Of a stretch of DNA of 64,000 nucleotides, positions 50,775-60,404 are shown piece after piece. The notes beneath the pieces are model-generated. The model did no database searches. It saw nothing but the letters and a program-made list of their open reading frames with translations, and was not told the origin of the DNA. The translations under genes and the position numbers were made by a program. Positions within the stretch are counted from its first letter, which is position 1; each line of letters starts with the position of its first letter. The stretch comes from Nocardia suismassiliense. GTDB taxonomy: Bacteria > Actinomycetota > Actinomycetes > Mycobacteriales > Mycobacteriaceae. The stretch covers positions 5,743,530 through 5,807,529 of the forward strand of contig NZ_LT985361.1 of assembly GCF_900269665.1 (NCBI RefSeq). The letters are read 5' to 3'.

Positions 50775-52853
50775 ATGATTGCCGAAGTCGTCGAAGTGGT
50801 TCACGAGTTGCCACTAGCCAGGCAGGTGGTCTGGAACATCCTCATCCAGCCCGAGAATTACGCGCGGTTGTTCAGCGGCATCGGCGGGCTGGAACAGCTC
50901 GAACAGGATGGAAGTTACTGGCGCACAACGTTTCGCGCAGGTTCACTGGCGATCGGCATCGAAACCGTCGAAGTACGTCTGACCGTCGGGCGGTGGTACG
51001 AACGCCTGGAGCTGTCCGCGCCGCAGGTCGGCGCCCTCGCGGCGGTTCGGCTCGAACGCAAGTTCGTCGGCTACCACCAGGTGGAGCGGACCACGGTACG
51101 AGTGACGTACTTGGCGCCGGGGCGGGTGCATCCGGGCCTCGCACGCATGTCCAAGCACGCGGTGCTCGCCTGGACTCGGGCGGGGTTGTGCCACGTGCTG
51201 GAACTTGGACAGGCGGCCCCGAAATCCGTGCTGATCAACGGCGAGAACGTGCCGATTCGCCGGAGCGCGGATGTGGCCGGGCAGATCATCCGGACCGGAG
51301 TGATAGCGCCGAGCCGGCCGGACCGCAGCGTGCGGCAGCTGGCGGGACTGGCCAAATGGCGGTTCACCCTGCCCGGCGGATACGCGGCCGGAGCCGCGCT
51401 CGACCCGGACCGGCCCGCCCTCATCGATGACTACGGCAGCCGGACCTTCGCCGAAATCGACCGGCGCACCAATGCGCTCGCCACGGCCATGGCCGATCTG
51501 GGAATCGATGGCCATCATTCGATCGGCCTGCTGGCCCACAACCACACCGGAATGGTCGAAACCATGGTTGCCGCCGGAAAACTCGGCGCTGATCTGGTGC
51601 TGCTCAATGCTGGGCTATCCGGCAGTCAGCTCGAGGAGATCGCCCAACGAGAACGTTTGGCGGCGCTGTTCGTCGACGCTGATCTCGAACCGCTCGTGGG
51701 CTACCTGCATGACGGCATTCCGCGTTATACGACGGGAGCGCGGCGGGGACCGGCCGATCGGTCGACGATCGATGATCTGATCGCGTTGGGGCGCAGTCGA
51801 ATCCCCAGACCCGCTCATCCCGGGCGGCTGCTGGTACTGACCTCCGGCACGAGTGGTGCCCCGAAATGTGCACGGCGGCCGCATCCGAAGGGTTTCGGCA
51901 CGATCGCGGCGCTGCTGTCGCGAATCCCGCTGCGCATACACGAAACGATGCTCATTCCGGCGCCGCTGTTCCACACCTGGGGGCTGGCGGCGTTGCAGCT
52001 CAGTACCGCTCTGCGCGCCACCGTCGTGCTGCCCGAGGAGTTCGACGCCGAGGACTGCCTGCGACTGATCGCCGAACATCGAGTCACTTCGCTGATCGTG
52101 GTACCGACCATGGTGCATCGCATCCTCGCCCTGCCCAGTGCTGTCCGCGCTCGCTACGACACCAGCAGTCTGCGGGTCGTAGCCAGTTGTGGCGCACCAC
52201 TTCCCGCGGCGACCGTGCTGCGGTTCCTGGACGCCTTCGGCGACATCCTCTACAACATTTACGGCTCGACCGAGGTGTCGTGGGCGACCATCGCCGGGCC
52301 CGAGGACCTGCGCCTGTCCCCCACTACTGCGGGCCGTCCGCCACTGGGAACCAAAGTCGCGGTGCTCGACGCCGACGCACGCCCGGTTCCGATCGGTGCG
52401 GTAGGGCGGATCTTCGTGGGCAACCACATGCTCTTCGACGGCTATGTCAATTCCACACCGCCGGCTGCCGCTGACGGCATGCTCGACACCGGCGACCTCG
52501 GCTACGTCGACGTGGCAGGCAGGCTGTTCATCGCCGGACGTGACGACGAGATGATCATCTCCGGCGGTGAGAACGTCTTTCCCCGACCGGTCGAAGAGGC
52601 CCTATCGTTTCTGCCGTATGTGAACGACGTCGCCGTAGTCGGCGTGTCGGATTCCGAATTCGGGCAACGCCTGGCCGCCTTCGTCGTCAAACACCAAGAT
52701 TCCGGTCTTGATTCGGCCATGATCCAGACCTACATCCGAAATCGCCTGGGCCGCGTCGCGGTTCCCCGCGACGTGTCATTCCTGACCGAATTGCCGCGCG
52801 GCGCGAGCGGCAAAATCGTTAAACGACTGCTGGCTACCGAACAGGTGACATAG
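50775..52853 (+). CDS. SRPBCC - acyl-CoA synthetase fusion protein
   Basis: A 692-residue fusion. Residues 1-~150 are a START/SRPBCC (polyketide-cyclase-like) ligand-binding domain, beginning VVEVVHELPLARQVVWNILI. From ~205 onward it is an ANL-family acyl-CoA synthetase: ATP loop LTSGTSGAPKCARR, adenine motif IYGSTEVSWATI, DTGDLGYVD, hinge ISGGENVFPRPVEE and the catalytic Lys in RGASGKIVKR. It would bind a lipid and activate it to the CoA thioester. The ATG at 50775 follows GGGAG. It is a free-standing gene upstream of the mce region and may act on imported lipids. Confidence 0.85.
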   Translation: MIAEVVEVVHELPLARQVVWNILIQPENYARLFSGIGGLEQLEQDGSYWRTTFRAGSLAIGIETVEVRLTVGRWYERLELSAPQVGALAAVRLERKFVGYHQVERTTVRVTYLAPGRVHPGLARMSKHAVLAWTRAGLCHVLELGQAAPKSVLINGENVPIRRSADVAGQIIRTGVIAPSRPDRSVRQLAGLAKWRFTLPGGYAAGAALDPDRPALIDDYGSRTFAEIDRRTNALATAMADLGIDGHHSIGLLAHNHTGMVETMVAAGKLGADLVLLNAGLSGSQLEEIAQRERLAALFVDADLEPLVGYLHDGIPRYTTGARRGPADRSTIDDLIALGRSRIPRPAHPGRLLVLTSGTSGAPKCARRPHPKGFGTIAALLSRIPLRIHETMLIPAPLFHTWGLAALQLSTALRATVVLPEEFDAEDCLRLIAEHRVTSLIVVPTMVHRILALPSAVRARYDTSSLRVVASCGAPLPAATVLRFLDAFGDILYNIYGSTEVSWATIAGPEDLRLSPTTAGRPPLGTKVAVLDADARPVPIGAVGRIFVGNHMLFDGYVNSTPPAAADGMLDTGDLGYVDVAGRLFIAGRDDEMIISGGENVFPRPVEEALSFLPYVNDVAVVGVSDSEFGQRLAAFVVKHQDSGLDSAMIQTYIRNRLGRVAVPRDVSFLTELPRGASGKIVKRLLATEQVT

Positions 52854-52861
52854 CCCGGCGA

Positions 52862-53101
52862 TCAACGCCAGAGGCAGCGGCAGGGCAACTGCCGCAGGCC
52901 CGGCCGGACTTGACCGTCGATGGTTACCAACAACCCGAAATGCTGTGCAGCTGCGGCGAACTCGGTCCCCTCCTGCCACGTCGCACGATATTCGAGCACC
53001 ATGCCAGGACGGGAATCCGGCCGGGGGAAATGGACGGTGACCCGGCAGCTCAGGATTTCGTCCGCTGGGTCGTCTATTGCGGAATTCGTGTATCGCGCCA
53101 T
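52862..53101 (-). CDS. Small hypothetical protein
   Basis: A 79-residue protein with an ATG preceded by AAGGAAC. It shows a strand-rich pattern (EILSCRVTVHFPRPDSRPG, MVLEYRATWQEGTEFAAAA) and a Cys-containing end (LPCRCLWR). No family was recognised. It is convergent with the synthetase gene and downstream of the mce operon. Confidence 0.5.
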   Translation of the reverse strand: MARYTNSAIDDPADEILSCRVTVHFPRPDSRPGMVLEYRATWQEGTEFAAAAQHFGLLVTIDGQVRPGLRQLPCRCLWR

Positions 53102-53269
53102 TGCGTTGCGTTCCTTCGACTACTTTGTCAGCTACCCGATCTGATCGACAGAGTCAGGCAGCGGCCGCAATTCAGACGCTATAGTTTCATCGTCGGCTGG
53201 TGACGGAAATGGCTTTACGCTGGATGTTTCACAGCCGAGCACTGGATGCGCTGTGGGGCGCAACTGTAT

Positions 53270-53935
53270 TCATCGATCGAGAATCTCGCCCGCCAGCCAG
53301 GTGTCATTCACCTTTTTCATGCGCAGCACGACGGTTCCGGTGACACTCTGCTGGGCGATGCCGTCTTTGGTTGCGGCGACCGTGAGATTGACGAGCAATT
53401 CGGCGTGATCGGTGGTGAGCATGCTTACCCCGACAGGGTCGGCAGCGGCCTGCACGCTCGTCTGGGCCTGTTTGATGGCCTCGACGGTGGTGGCCGAGAA
53501 CTTGTCCAGATCGGTCAGCATCTGGCCGGTGACCACCTCGCGCACAGCGGCGTCGTAGCGATCGATGGTCTTCACGTCGTAGCCGTAGATGGTCAGCAGT
53601 GCGTGCACCGCCGCGGCCTTCACTTCCTCGGTCGCCGCCGTGTCGACCAGCGCGGCGTTGGCGTCGTCCACACCGGGCTGCGTGGCCGCGAATGCCGCGG
53701 ATCCGCCGAGCACCACGGCGCCTGCTGCCGCCGCGAAGACCCGACGCCACGAGCCGGTCCGGCCGAAGTCGAGGCGAGGAACCGAGATCCGGCGAAGAGG
53801 TTTCTTTCCTGATCCCTTCGCCCGACTTACCGGCGCTGGGGTGGACTCGTCCACATCGATGGGCTCCGGTGACGCGGCTTCGGCGTCTACAGATCGGCGT
53901 TTGGTGGTGACCCGGTTGACCGGTCGATTTGCCAT
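53270..53935 (-). CDS. Mce-associated membrane protein
   Basis: A 221-residue Mam-type protein: a charged cytoplasmic N-terminus (1-65), one membrane helix (~66-86) and a VirB8/NTF2-like periplasmic domain (IDRYDAAVREVVTGQMLTD ... VTGTVVLRMKKVNDTWLAGE). These proteins stabilise the Mce complex. It is the last gene of the mce operon, 8 bases after the first mam gene. Confidence 0.87.
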   Translation of the reverse strand: MANRPVNRVTTKRRSVDAEAASPEPIDVDESTPAPVSRAKGSGKKPLRRISVPRLDFGRTGSWRRVFAAAAGAVVLGGSAAFAATQPGVDDANAALVDTAATEEVKAAAVHALLTIYGYDVKTIDRYDAAVREVVTGQMLTDLDKFSATTVEAIKQAQTSVQAAADPVGVSMLTTDHAELLVNLTVAATKDGIAQQSVTGTVVLRMKKVNDTWLAGEILDR

Positions 53936-53943
53936 TGGAACTC

Positions 53944-54576
53944 CTACGATCCGGGCCGTGGGGCGGGTGCCGCCGGTACCGGCGCCGGCGGTGTGTTGGT
54001 CGCGCCGCCGGAGTTGTCCAGCAGCACCGGCTGAGTCAGCGAAGCCACCTGCTCGGTCTTCCAGACATCACCTTCCTTGGTCATGTCCAGGCTCCAGGAG
54101 TAGCGGTAGCTCGATGCCGACTTATCCTGCTTGACCTCGGTCACCTTCAACACCACCAGCGCTGTGGCCTTGTCCAACTCGCTGTTCAGCGACGTGAGCG
54201 CGGCCACCTGCACCTGGGATTGCATACCGACGGCGGCCTGCTGTGCCATCTCCTCGGATTTTTGCCGGTTCTGGTTGGCCGAATCCAGGATCTTGCCGGT
54301 CATCGAGGACCGTGCCAGGGCCAGCGAACCCGGAATGTCCTCGACCTTGATCGTGGTCATATTGATCGCGGCCTGGCTCGCGGCGGCGAGTGCGGCGTCG
54401 CGGGCGTCGGCACGCGGGCCGTCGGTGAAGAAGGCCGCACGGGCCCAGCTCCCACCGAACCAGAGGGCCGCGACCAGCGCCACGGCCAGCGCACCGACTG
54501 CGGCCGCGGTGACCACCCTGGGCGGTTGCTTGTCCTGGTCCGTCGCCTCTGCAGCTTCACTCGTTTCACTCACCAC
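53944..54576 (-). CDS. Mce-associated membrane protein
   Basis: A 210-residue Mam protein with one N-terminal membrane helix (~22-44) and an extracytoplasmic domain (LARSSMTGKILDSANQNRQK, YRYSWSLDMTKEGDVWKTEQ), ending in a Pro/Ala tail. I use the GTG at 54576, five bases after GAGG; GTG codons at 54582 and 54573 are alternatives. It lies 25 bases after mceF. Confidence 0.85.
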   Translation of the reverse strand: MVSETSEAAEATDQDKQPPRVVTAAAVGALAVALVAALWFGGSWARAAFFTDGPRADARDAALAAASQAAINMTTIKVEDIPGSLALARSSMTGKILDSANQNRQKSEEMAQQAAVGMQSQVQVAALTSLNSELDKATALVVLKVTEVKQDKSASSYRYSWSLDMTKEGDVWKTEQVASLTQPVLLDNSGGATNTPPAPVPAAPAPRPGS

Positions 54577-54601
54577 ATGCACCTCACATCATCGTTGTCG
54601 G

Positions 54602-55843
54602 TTACCGCTTCGGCGTGACGCCGAGCAGGGTCGCCACCTGGACGGCGATCGGGCTCACGTCGAGCTTGTCCGGGTCGGTCTTCGGGGTGTTGTCCCAGGG
54701 CTGCGGGATGCTCGGGTCGGCGTACTCGGCGCGCGCCCCACCGCGCACCGCGGTCGGGTTACCGAAGGGCACGGTGCATTGCGCATCGGTGTTGAACGGG
54801 AAGTCGTCTCGGGTGTCGTCGAACTCCGGATTCGCGGCCTTCATATCCGCCAGGATCTTGTGTGTGCCCTCGTAACCAGCTGAGCAGGCAGGCGGGTAGT
54901 TCAGCTCGAAGACGTAGCCGAAGTGGGTGGTGCCATCGCCGGGCGCGGCGGCCGACCCACCGAAGGAGATCGGCGGCATCATCATGAGAATCGGTTGCAG
55001 CGCATAGAATTTCGGCGACACCGTCTTCAACAGGGTGCGTAGCGAGGCGAGGTTCTCGGTCACCTTGTCCCCGCTCTCGATCAGCAACCCGTCGATCTCC
55101 TGGCCCGCCTCGGCGCCGGTGCCGATCAACCGCCGCACATCCGGATCGCTGTCGCGCAACTGGGCGGTGAGCCGGTCGAGACCGTCGCTGAATTCGCGGA
55201 TCGCGCCGGATTGCTCAGCCTGGGTACCGAGCGCGATCCTGCCGTCGCGGATGAGCTGGATGGTCTGCGGCAGCGCCGTGTGGAAGTCGGTGGTGATGTT
55301 GTTCAGCGACTGGACCAGAACCTGCATGTCGTCGCCCTTGCCGTTGAAGGCCTTACCGAGTTCGGTGATGCTGGTGTGCAGCGCGGCCAGGTCCACCGAC
55401 TTGGTGAAGTGGTCCACACCGGCGATCAACTGTTCGACCGGAACCGGTGCAACCGCACCGTGAATCACCGAATTGTCCTGCAGGAATGGGCCGTTCGGGC
55501 TGTCCGGCTGCAGGTCCAGGTACTGCTCACCGATCGCTGAGCGGTTGGCGGCCACCGCCGTGGCCGAGGCCGGGATCCGTGGTGCACCCGAGCTGATGTC
55601 GAGCCGCATCACCACACCCCCCGCGGTGAGTTCGAGTTCACCGACCCGGCCCACCGGGACGCCACGGTAGGTCACTTCGGCTCCTTGGTAGAGGCCGCCG
55701 GTTTGTTCGGCTTCTACCCTCACGTGATAGACGCCGAACCCGAACATTTCATCGAGCCGGACATATCGGGCACCGACATAGCTGACCCCGATCACGGCGA
55801 TCGCCACGAAGGCGAACAGCTGATAGCGAACCAGACGGGTCAT
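54602..55843 (-). CDS. MceF-family protein
   Basis: A 413-residue MCE protein: one N-terminal membrane helix (~8-24), an MCE/MlaD domain (VRVEAEQTGGLYQGAEVTYR, RGVPVGRVGELELTAGG, IGEQYLDLQPDSPNGP) and a long helical tail forming part of the tunnel that crosses the periplasm. It is the last of the six Mce subunits, overlapping mceE by ATGA. Confidence 0.92.
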   Translation of the reverse strand: MTRLVRYQLFAFVAIAVIGVSYVGARYVRLDEMFGFGVYHVRVEAEQTGGLYQGAEVTYRGVPVGRVGELELTAGGVVMRLDISSGAPRIPASATAVAANRSAIGEQYLDLQPDSPNGPFLQDNSVIHGAVAPVPVEQLIAGVDHFTKSVDLAALHTSITELGKAFNGKGDDMQVLVQSLNNITTDFHTALPQTIQLIRDGRIALGTQAEQSGAIREFSDGLDRLTAQLRDSDPDVRRLIGTGAEAGQEIDGLLIESGDKVTENLASLRTLLKTVSPKFYALQPILMMMPPISFGGSAAAPGDGTTHFGYVFELNYPPACSAGYEGTHKILADMKAANPEFDDTRDDFPFNTDAQCTVPFGNPTAVRGGARAEYADPSIPQPWDNTPKTDPDKLDVSPIAVQVATLLGVTPKR

Positions 55844-57090
55844 CGCGGACCACCTTCATCGGCGGGGGCGGGGACCACCCCGAGGTTTTCCAGCATCGGT
55901 GTCAGCAGGCCCGGCAGGCCGGGTAGCTGGGGTACTGGCAGCGTCGGCAGCAGCGTGATCGTCGGCCATCCCGGACGTGGGCCGTTGCCGTTGTAATACG
56001 GGTTGGCCGGATTCACCGGAACCGGCGGCCCGAACGGAGGCGGCGTGTAGACCGGATCTGGCTTACCCACACCGAAATTGCTCATCAGCACACCGATCTC
56101 CATATCGACCGATAGCCAGGTGTTCACCGAGCCGCCGAAGGTGCTCTCCAGCGCCGCGTCCGGGAACGGGTATGTGGGGAAGAGCGGCAGCGCGTTCACC
56201 AGATCCTCGGACCCCTTGCCCAATTCCTGCAGGATGGGCCGCAGTGCCGTCAGATCCGTGATCAGGTCGTCTTTGGCGGTGTCCAACACGTCGAAGCCGG
56301 CCTGCCCGACCCGGTCCAGCTGGGTCAGCAGCGACATCAACTGGGGCCGCTGCTCCTCGAGGATCTCGATGCCCTTGGGCAGCTCGTCGAGAGCCGCGCC
56401 GATCTTGTCGGTCTGGGTGCTCACTCGCCCACTCAAGGTGGCGAGGCCATCGATCGCCGCAGTGATGTCGTGCACCTGAGTGTTCAGGCCCGCGATCAGA
56501 GTGTCGGCCTGCTCGAGCAAGGACCGCGCCTTGTCCTCGCGCCCGCCGAGCGCCTTGTTCAGCTCGGCGACGATAGGTTGCAGCTGAGCCACGCCGCCAC
56601 CGTTGACGAGCAGCGACATCGCGCCGAGCACCTGCTCGACCTCGGTCGCGTGGCGGGTATTGGCGACCGGGATCACCGAACCATGGGTCAGCCGCGCCGT
56701 CTCCGCGCCTTGCGCAGGCCGGGAGAGCTCGATGTACTTCTCGCCGAGCAGGTTCGACTGCCGAACTTCGGCGCGGGCGTTGACGGGCAGCTCGACCGAG
56801 GAGTTGACCACGGTGCGCACACTGGCGGTCCACATATCCGCGCCGAGGGTAATCTCCTCGACCCGGCCCACAGGTACGCCGTCGACCTTGACGGTGGACT
56901 GCGGTACCAAGTCGAGCACATCGTCGAACTCGATCGCGATGGTCATCGGCCGGTCCCCGATATCGGCACCGCCGGGCAGGGCGACACTGTATATCCCGTC
57001 GGAGGCGCACGAGCTCACCATCGCGGCGGCCGCCACAATCACCACCGTGGCGCCGAACCCTCTTGCTGTGCAGCGAATTCCGCTCATCAT
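55840..57090 (-). CDS. MceE-family lipoprotein
   Basis: A 416-residue MCE protein with a lipoprotein signal (lipobox VSSC, Cys28), as is usual for the E subunit. The MCE domain contains VKVDGVPVGRVEEITLG and LLGEKYIELSRPAQG; the helical middle is followed by a Pro/Gly-rich C-terminus (YTPPPFGPPVPVNPANPYYN). The start overlaps mceD by ATGA. Confidence 0.92.
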   Translation of the reverse strand: MMSGIRCTARGFGATVVIVAAAAMVSSCASDGIYSVALPGGADIGDRPMTIAIEFDDVLDLVPQSTVKVDGVPVGRVEEITLGADMWTASVRTVVNSSVELPVNARAEVRQSNLLGEKYIELSRPAQGAETARLTHGSVIPVANTRHATEVEQVLGAMSLLVNGGGVAQLQPIVAELNKALGGREDKARSLLEQADTLIAGLNTQVHDITAAIDGLATLSGRVSTQTDKIGAALDELPKGIEILEEQRPQLMSLLTQLDRVGQAGFDVLDTAKDDLITDLTALRPILQELGKGSEDLVNALPLFPTYPFPDAALESTFGGSVNTWLSVDMEIGVLMSNFGVGKPDPVYTPPPFGPPVPVNPANPYYNGNGPRPGWPTITLLPTLPVPQLPGLPGLLTPMLENLGVVPAPADEGGPR

Positions 57091-58316
57091 CGATCTCCCT
57101 GTTCCGAGGGCGGAAGTTGATTGGAGGGGGTGCCGGGCACCGTCCCGGGCACCGGGTCGCGCTGCAAGTTCTCATTGCTGAGAATGCCGAACGGCAGGAT
57201 CATCGGCGACTTCACCGCCGCAGCGAGGGAGGCGGCGATCGTCGAGCAATGGTCGAGCAGCGGTCGCAGTTGCCTGCTGACTTGGTCGAAGGTCGGATTT
57301 CCCGGGATCAGTTTGCCCAGATCCATCATCTTGCAGATCGTCCCGAACGGATTCTGCAGCTGGTCGGGGAAATTGGACCGCATGTCCAGGGTGCCGGCTT
57401 CACCGTTGTGGATGCCGATCACATTGCTCATCGCCACCGGGATCACCGGCAGTGCCGCGGCGATGTCGCCCCGATGATCGGCGAGGTTCTTGGTAAGCGC
57501 GGTCAGCGCGTCGGCGTTGTCCGCGATCATGGCTCGGTTGTCGGCGAGGAAACCGGCGACATCGCCGAGCGCTACCGAGAGCAGATGCAATGCGTTGCCG
57601 AGGGTTTCGCGCTCCCCCGCCAGGAAACCCGCCAAATCCGCGAGCTGGGTGTTGAATTGGCGAACCTGCTGATCGTTGGCGGTCAGCATGGAGACGAACG
57701 TCTGCAAGTTCTTGACCGTCGCGACGATGTCGCCGCGCGAATCCGACAAGGTGTGCGCGGCCCGGGAAAGCTGCGTGATGCTGTCGGCCATGGCCTCGCC
57801 GTTGCCTGCGAGGTTCGCCGCGCCGGTTCGGACCAGTTGATTCACCGCGCCTTCCTTATTGGCACCGTTGGGGCCGAGAGCGTCGGAGAGTTCGGTGATG
57901 CTCTCGTAAACCTGGTCGACCTCGACCGGGGTCACGGTGCGTTCACGGGGAATCGTGGCGCCGCGCGCCATTTTCGGGCCACCGCGGTAGACCGGCGCGA
58001 GCTGGATGTAGCGGTCCGAGACCACCGACGGGGTGACCAGCGCAGCGCTGGCGTCCGCGGGCACGTCGAAGCGATCCTCCACGCGCAGCACGACTTTCAC
58101 CTGGTCGCCGATCGGCTCCACCGATTCCACCGAACCCACCGGCACGCCGAGGATCCGCACATCCGAACCCTGATAGATGCCGACCGTGCGGTCGAAATAG
58201 GCGGTGATCCGGGTGCTGTTGACCCTGTTGAATCCCCACCACAGCGTGCCGGCCGCGACCAGCGCGATGACCACGACGAGCGCGAGACCGGGCAGCGAGC
58301 GAATCCTGCTAACCAT
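57087..58316 (-). CDS. MceD-family protein
   Basis: A 409-residue MCE protein: N-terminal membrane helix (~8-27), MCE domain (YFDRTVGIYQGSDVRILGVP, SVVSDRYIQLAPVYRGGP) and a long helical region with heptad-like Leu/Ala spacing. The ATG at 58316 lies within 5 bases of the mceC stop. Confidence 0.92.
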   Translation of the reverse strand: MVSRIRSLPGLALVVVIALVAAGTLWWGFNRVNSTRITAYFDRTVGIYQGSDVRILGVPVGSVESVEPIGDQVKVVLRVEDRFDVPADASAALVTPSVVSDRYIQLAPVYRGGPKMARGATIPRERTVTPVEVDQVYESITELSDALGPNGANKEGAVNQLVRTGAANLAGNGEAMADSITQLSRAAHTLSDSRGDIVATVKNLQTFVSMLTANDQQVRQFNTQLADLAGFLAGERETLGNALHLLSVALGDVAGFLADNRAMIADNADALTALTKNLADHRGDIAAALPVIPVAMSNVIGIHNGEAGTLDMRSNFPDQLQNPFGTICKMMDLGKLIPGNPTFDQVSRQLRPLLDHCSTIAASLAAAVKSPMILPFGILSNENLQRDPVPGTVPGTPSNQLPPSEQGDR

Positions 58317-58317
58317 G

Positions 58318-59331
58318 TCAGTTACCTTCAATACGGCGGATCGGCGGCCGGACACCAGGAATTTCCGGCAATGCGGGTGGGGAAAGATTCACGATGACGG
58401 CCTCGAACCAGCGTCCGTTGCCCATCACGTTGGCGTAGAGCCGGTAGAACGGCGCGGCGAGCTCGAGGGTCTTGGCGATGTTGGCCTGGTTGTCGTTCAA
58501 CATGCCGATCGCGGTGCGCAGGTTGGTCAGCGCGGTGCCCATCTGGTCCTGGTTGTCCTGCACCAGTGCGCTCAGTTCCGCGGCCAATGTCTGTGCACCG
58601 GTGAGTAGTTGGCGAATGGACTGCTGACGGAAGTTCAGCTCGGCGAGCAACGCCCCACCGTTGCCGAGCAGCCGCTCGAACTCGGCATTGCGATGCGCCA
58701 GCACCGCCGTGGTGCCCTCGGTGGCGTCGAACATCTTCCGCAGTTGCTCGTCGCGGGTGGCGATGGTCGCCGAGAGCCGAGCTATTCCGTCGATGGAGCC
58801 GCGGATCTCGGTGGGCGTGGTCGCGAATGCCTCCGAGAGCACCTGCATGCTGGTGGCCAGCTGTGCGGTGTCGATGCGATCGATGTTGGTGGCGGCATCG
58901 GTGAACGCGTCCACCACGTCGTAAGGAGACAGGGTGCGCGACAACGGAATCGGTGTGTCCGGATCGGCCGGTGCGGTTCCCTTCGGGTCCAGGGCCAGAT
59001 ACTTCTGGCCGAGCACCGTCTTGATCTGGATCGAGGCGGTGGTCTCGTTGCCGATCCAGGCGCCGTAGGTGCGGAAGTCCACGAGCACCTTGTCACCGTC
59101 GAGGCGCACGTCGGACACCTGGCCGACCTTCACCCCGGCGATGCGGACCTCGTTGCCCTTCTTCAGACCGGCGGCTTCGGAGAATTGCGCGGTGTACCCC
59201 GTGCTACCTCCGAGGAACGGCACTCGGTCCAGAAAGAAGACAGCGACCACGGCCAGTAGCACCAGAACGATGCCGAGCCGACCCACTGTGGCAGGACTGC
59301 GTGTGCCGCGGTGCAATGTCCGATATTCCAT
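58318..59331 (-). CDS. MceC-family protein
   Basis: A 337-residue MCE protein with a membrane helix (~18-36), MCE domain (FSEAAGLKKGNEVRIAGVKV, TVLGQKYLALDPKGT) and helical C-terminal part. The ATG at 59331 shares one base with the mceB stop; the longer frame to 59460 lies within mceB and is rejected. Confidence 0.92.
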   Translation of the reverse strand: MEYRTLHRGTRSPATVGRLGIVLVLLAVVAVFFLDRVPFLGGSTGYTAQFSEAAGLKKGNEVRIAGVKVGQVSDVRLDGDKVLVDFRTYGAWIGNETTASIQIKTVLGQKYLALDPKGTAPADPDTPIPLSRTLSPYDVVDAFTDAATNIDRIDTAQLATSMQVLSEAFATTPTEIRGSIDGIARLSATIATRDEQLRKMFDATEGTTAVLAHRNAEFERLLGNGGALLAELNFRQQSIRQLLTGAQTLAAELSALVQDNQDQMGTALTNLRTAIGMLNDNQANIAKTLELAAPFYRLYANVMGNGRWFEAVIVNLSPPALPEIPGVRPPIRRIEGN

Positions 59332-60404
59332 CAGCGGGCCTTTCCGTGACAGCGCGGGGCCGGGTTCGTGTACAGGGGTTGGTTGATCGTCGGCATCGTC
59401 GGCAGGTTGAGCTGCGGCGCATCCTTGGCGCCGGTACCGAGCTGAATGTCGAGACCGCACAGATAGAACTGGAACCAGCCGCCGTAACTGCCGACGCGGC
59501 CGAGCTTCTCCATCTTCACCGGCAGGGTTGCCAGTGCGGCGTTCACCTCGTCGGAACGCTCGTTGAGGGTGCCGGTGAGGTCACTCAAGCCCGCGATAGC
59601 GCCCTGCAGGGTCGGGCGCACCGGAACCAGCAGGTCCGCGGTGGCCGTGGCGAGATTGCCCATCGAGGTCACCGACCTGCCGACCGTGTCGCGTTCGGCG
59701 GACAAGCCGCTCACCAGCGTCTCGATGTTCACGATGAGCTGGTCGAACTGGTCGTCGCGTTCGTTCACTGCGGTGAGGACGGTCGTGAGATCACGCACCA
59801 GGTTCCCGATCACCAGGTCCTTATCGGCGATCTTGTTGGTCAGCGACGCCGTCGAAGCCACCAGGTCGTGGATGGTGCCCTGCTCACCCTGGAACACCTG
59901 GATGATCTCGTAGGACAGCTTGTTCACGTCTTCCGCGGTGAGCGTGCGGAACAGCGGACGGAATCCGTTGAACAGGGTGGTGAGGTTCAATGCTGGCCGG
60001 GTGTGGTCCAACCCGATGGTGGCGCCCGCGTTCAGCTTTCGGCCCTGCTCGCCGACGCTCTGTTCGAGTGCGATGTAGCGCTGGCCCACCAGGTTTCGGT
60101 ATCGGATGGTGGCCGTGGTCGAGGCGGGCAGCCAATTCCGGTCGTGCAGTTCGAATTCCACTTCGGCCTCGCGCCGGTCCACGATTCCGACCTCGGTAAC
60201 CTTGCCGACCCGCACACCGGCAATGCGAACCTCGTCGCCGGGAGCCAAGGAGGTCACATCGGTAAATCGGGCCTTGAACGCGGTGCCGCCGCCGGTGTAG
60301 TTGGCGATCGACAGGGCAAGGACGGTGGTCGCGAACAGCGTCACGATCACGAACACGGTCAACTTGACGAAGGGGCCACCGAGGCCACGCCAGCGTCTGC
60401 TCAT
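59331..60404 (-). CDS. MceB-family protein
   Basis: A 357-residue MCE protein: membrane helix (~12-32), MCE domain (FTDVTSLAPGDEVRIAGVRV, NLVGQRYIALEQSVGEQGRK) and helical region, ending in a segment with paired cysteines (YLCGLDIQLG ... PRCHGKAR). It overlaps mceA by ATGA. Confidence 0.92.
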   Translation of the reverse strand: MSRRWRGLGGPFVKLTVFVIVTLFATTVLALSIANYTGGGTAFKARFTDVTSLAPGDEVRIAGVRVGKVTEVGIVDRREAEVEFELHDRNWLPASTTATIRYRNLVGQRYIALEQSVGEQGRKLNAGATIGLDHTRPALNLTTLFNGFRPLFRTLTAEDVNKLSYEIIQVFQGEQGTIHDLVASTASLTNKIADKDLVIGNLVRDLTTVLTAVNERDDQFDQLIVNIETLVSGLSAERDTVGRSVTSMGNLATATADLLVPVRPTLQGAIAGLSDLTGTLNERSDEVNAALATLPVKMEKLGRVGSYGGWFQFYLCGLDIQLGTGAKDAPQLNLPTMPTINQPLYTNPAPRCHGKAR

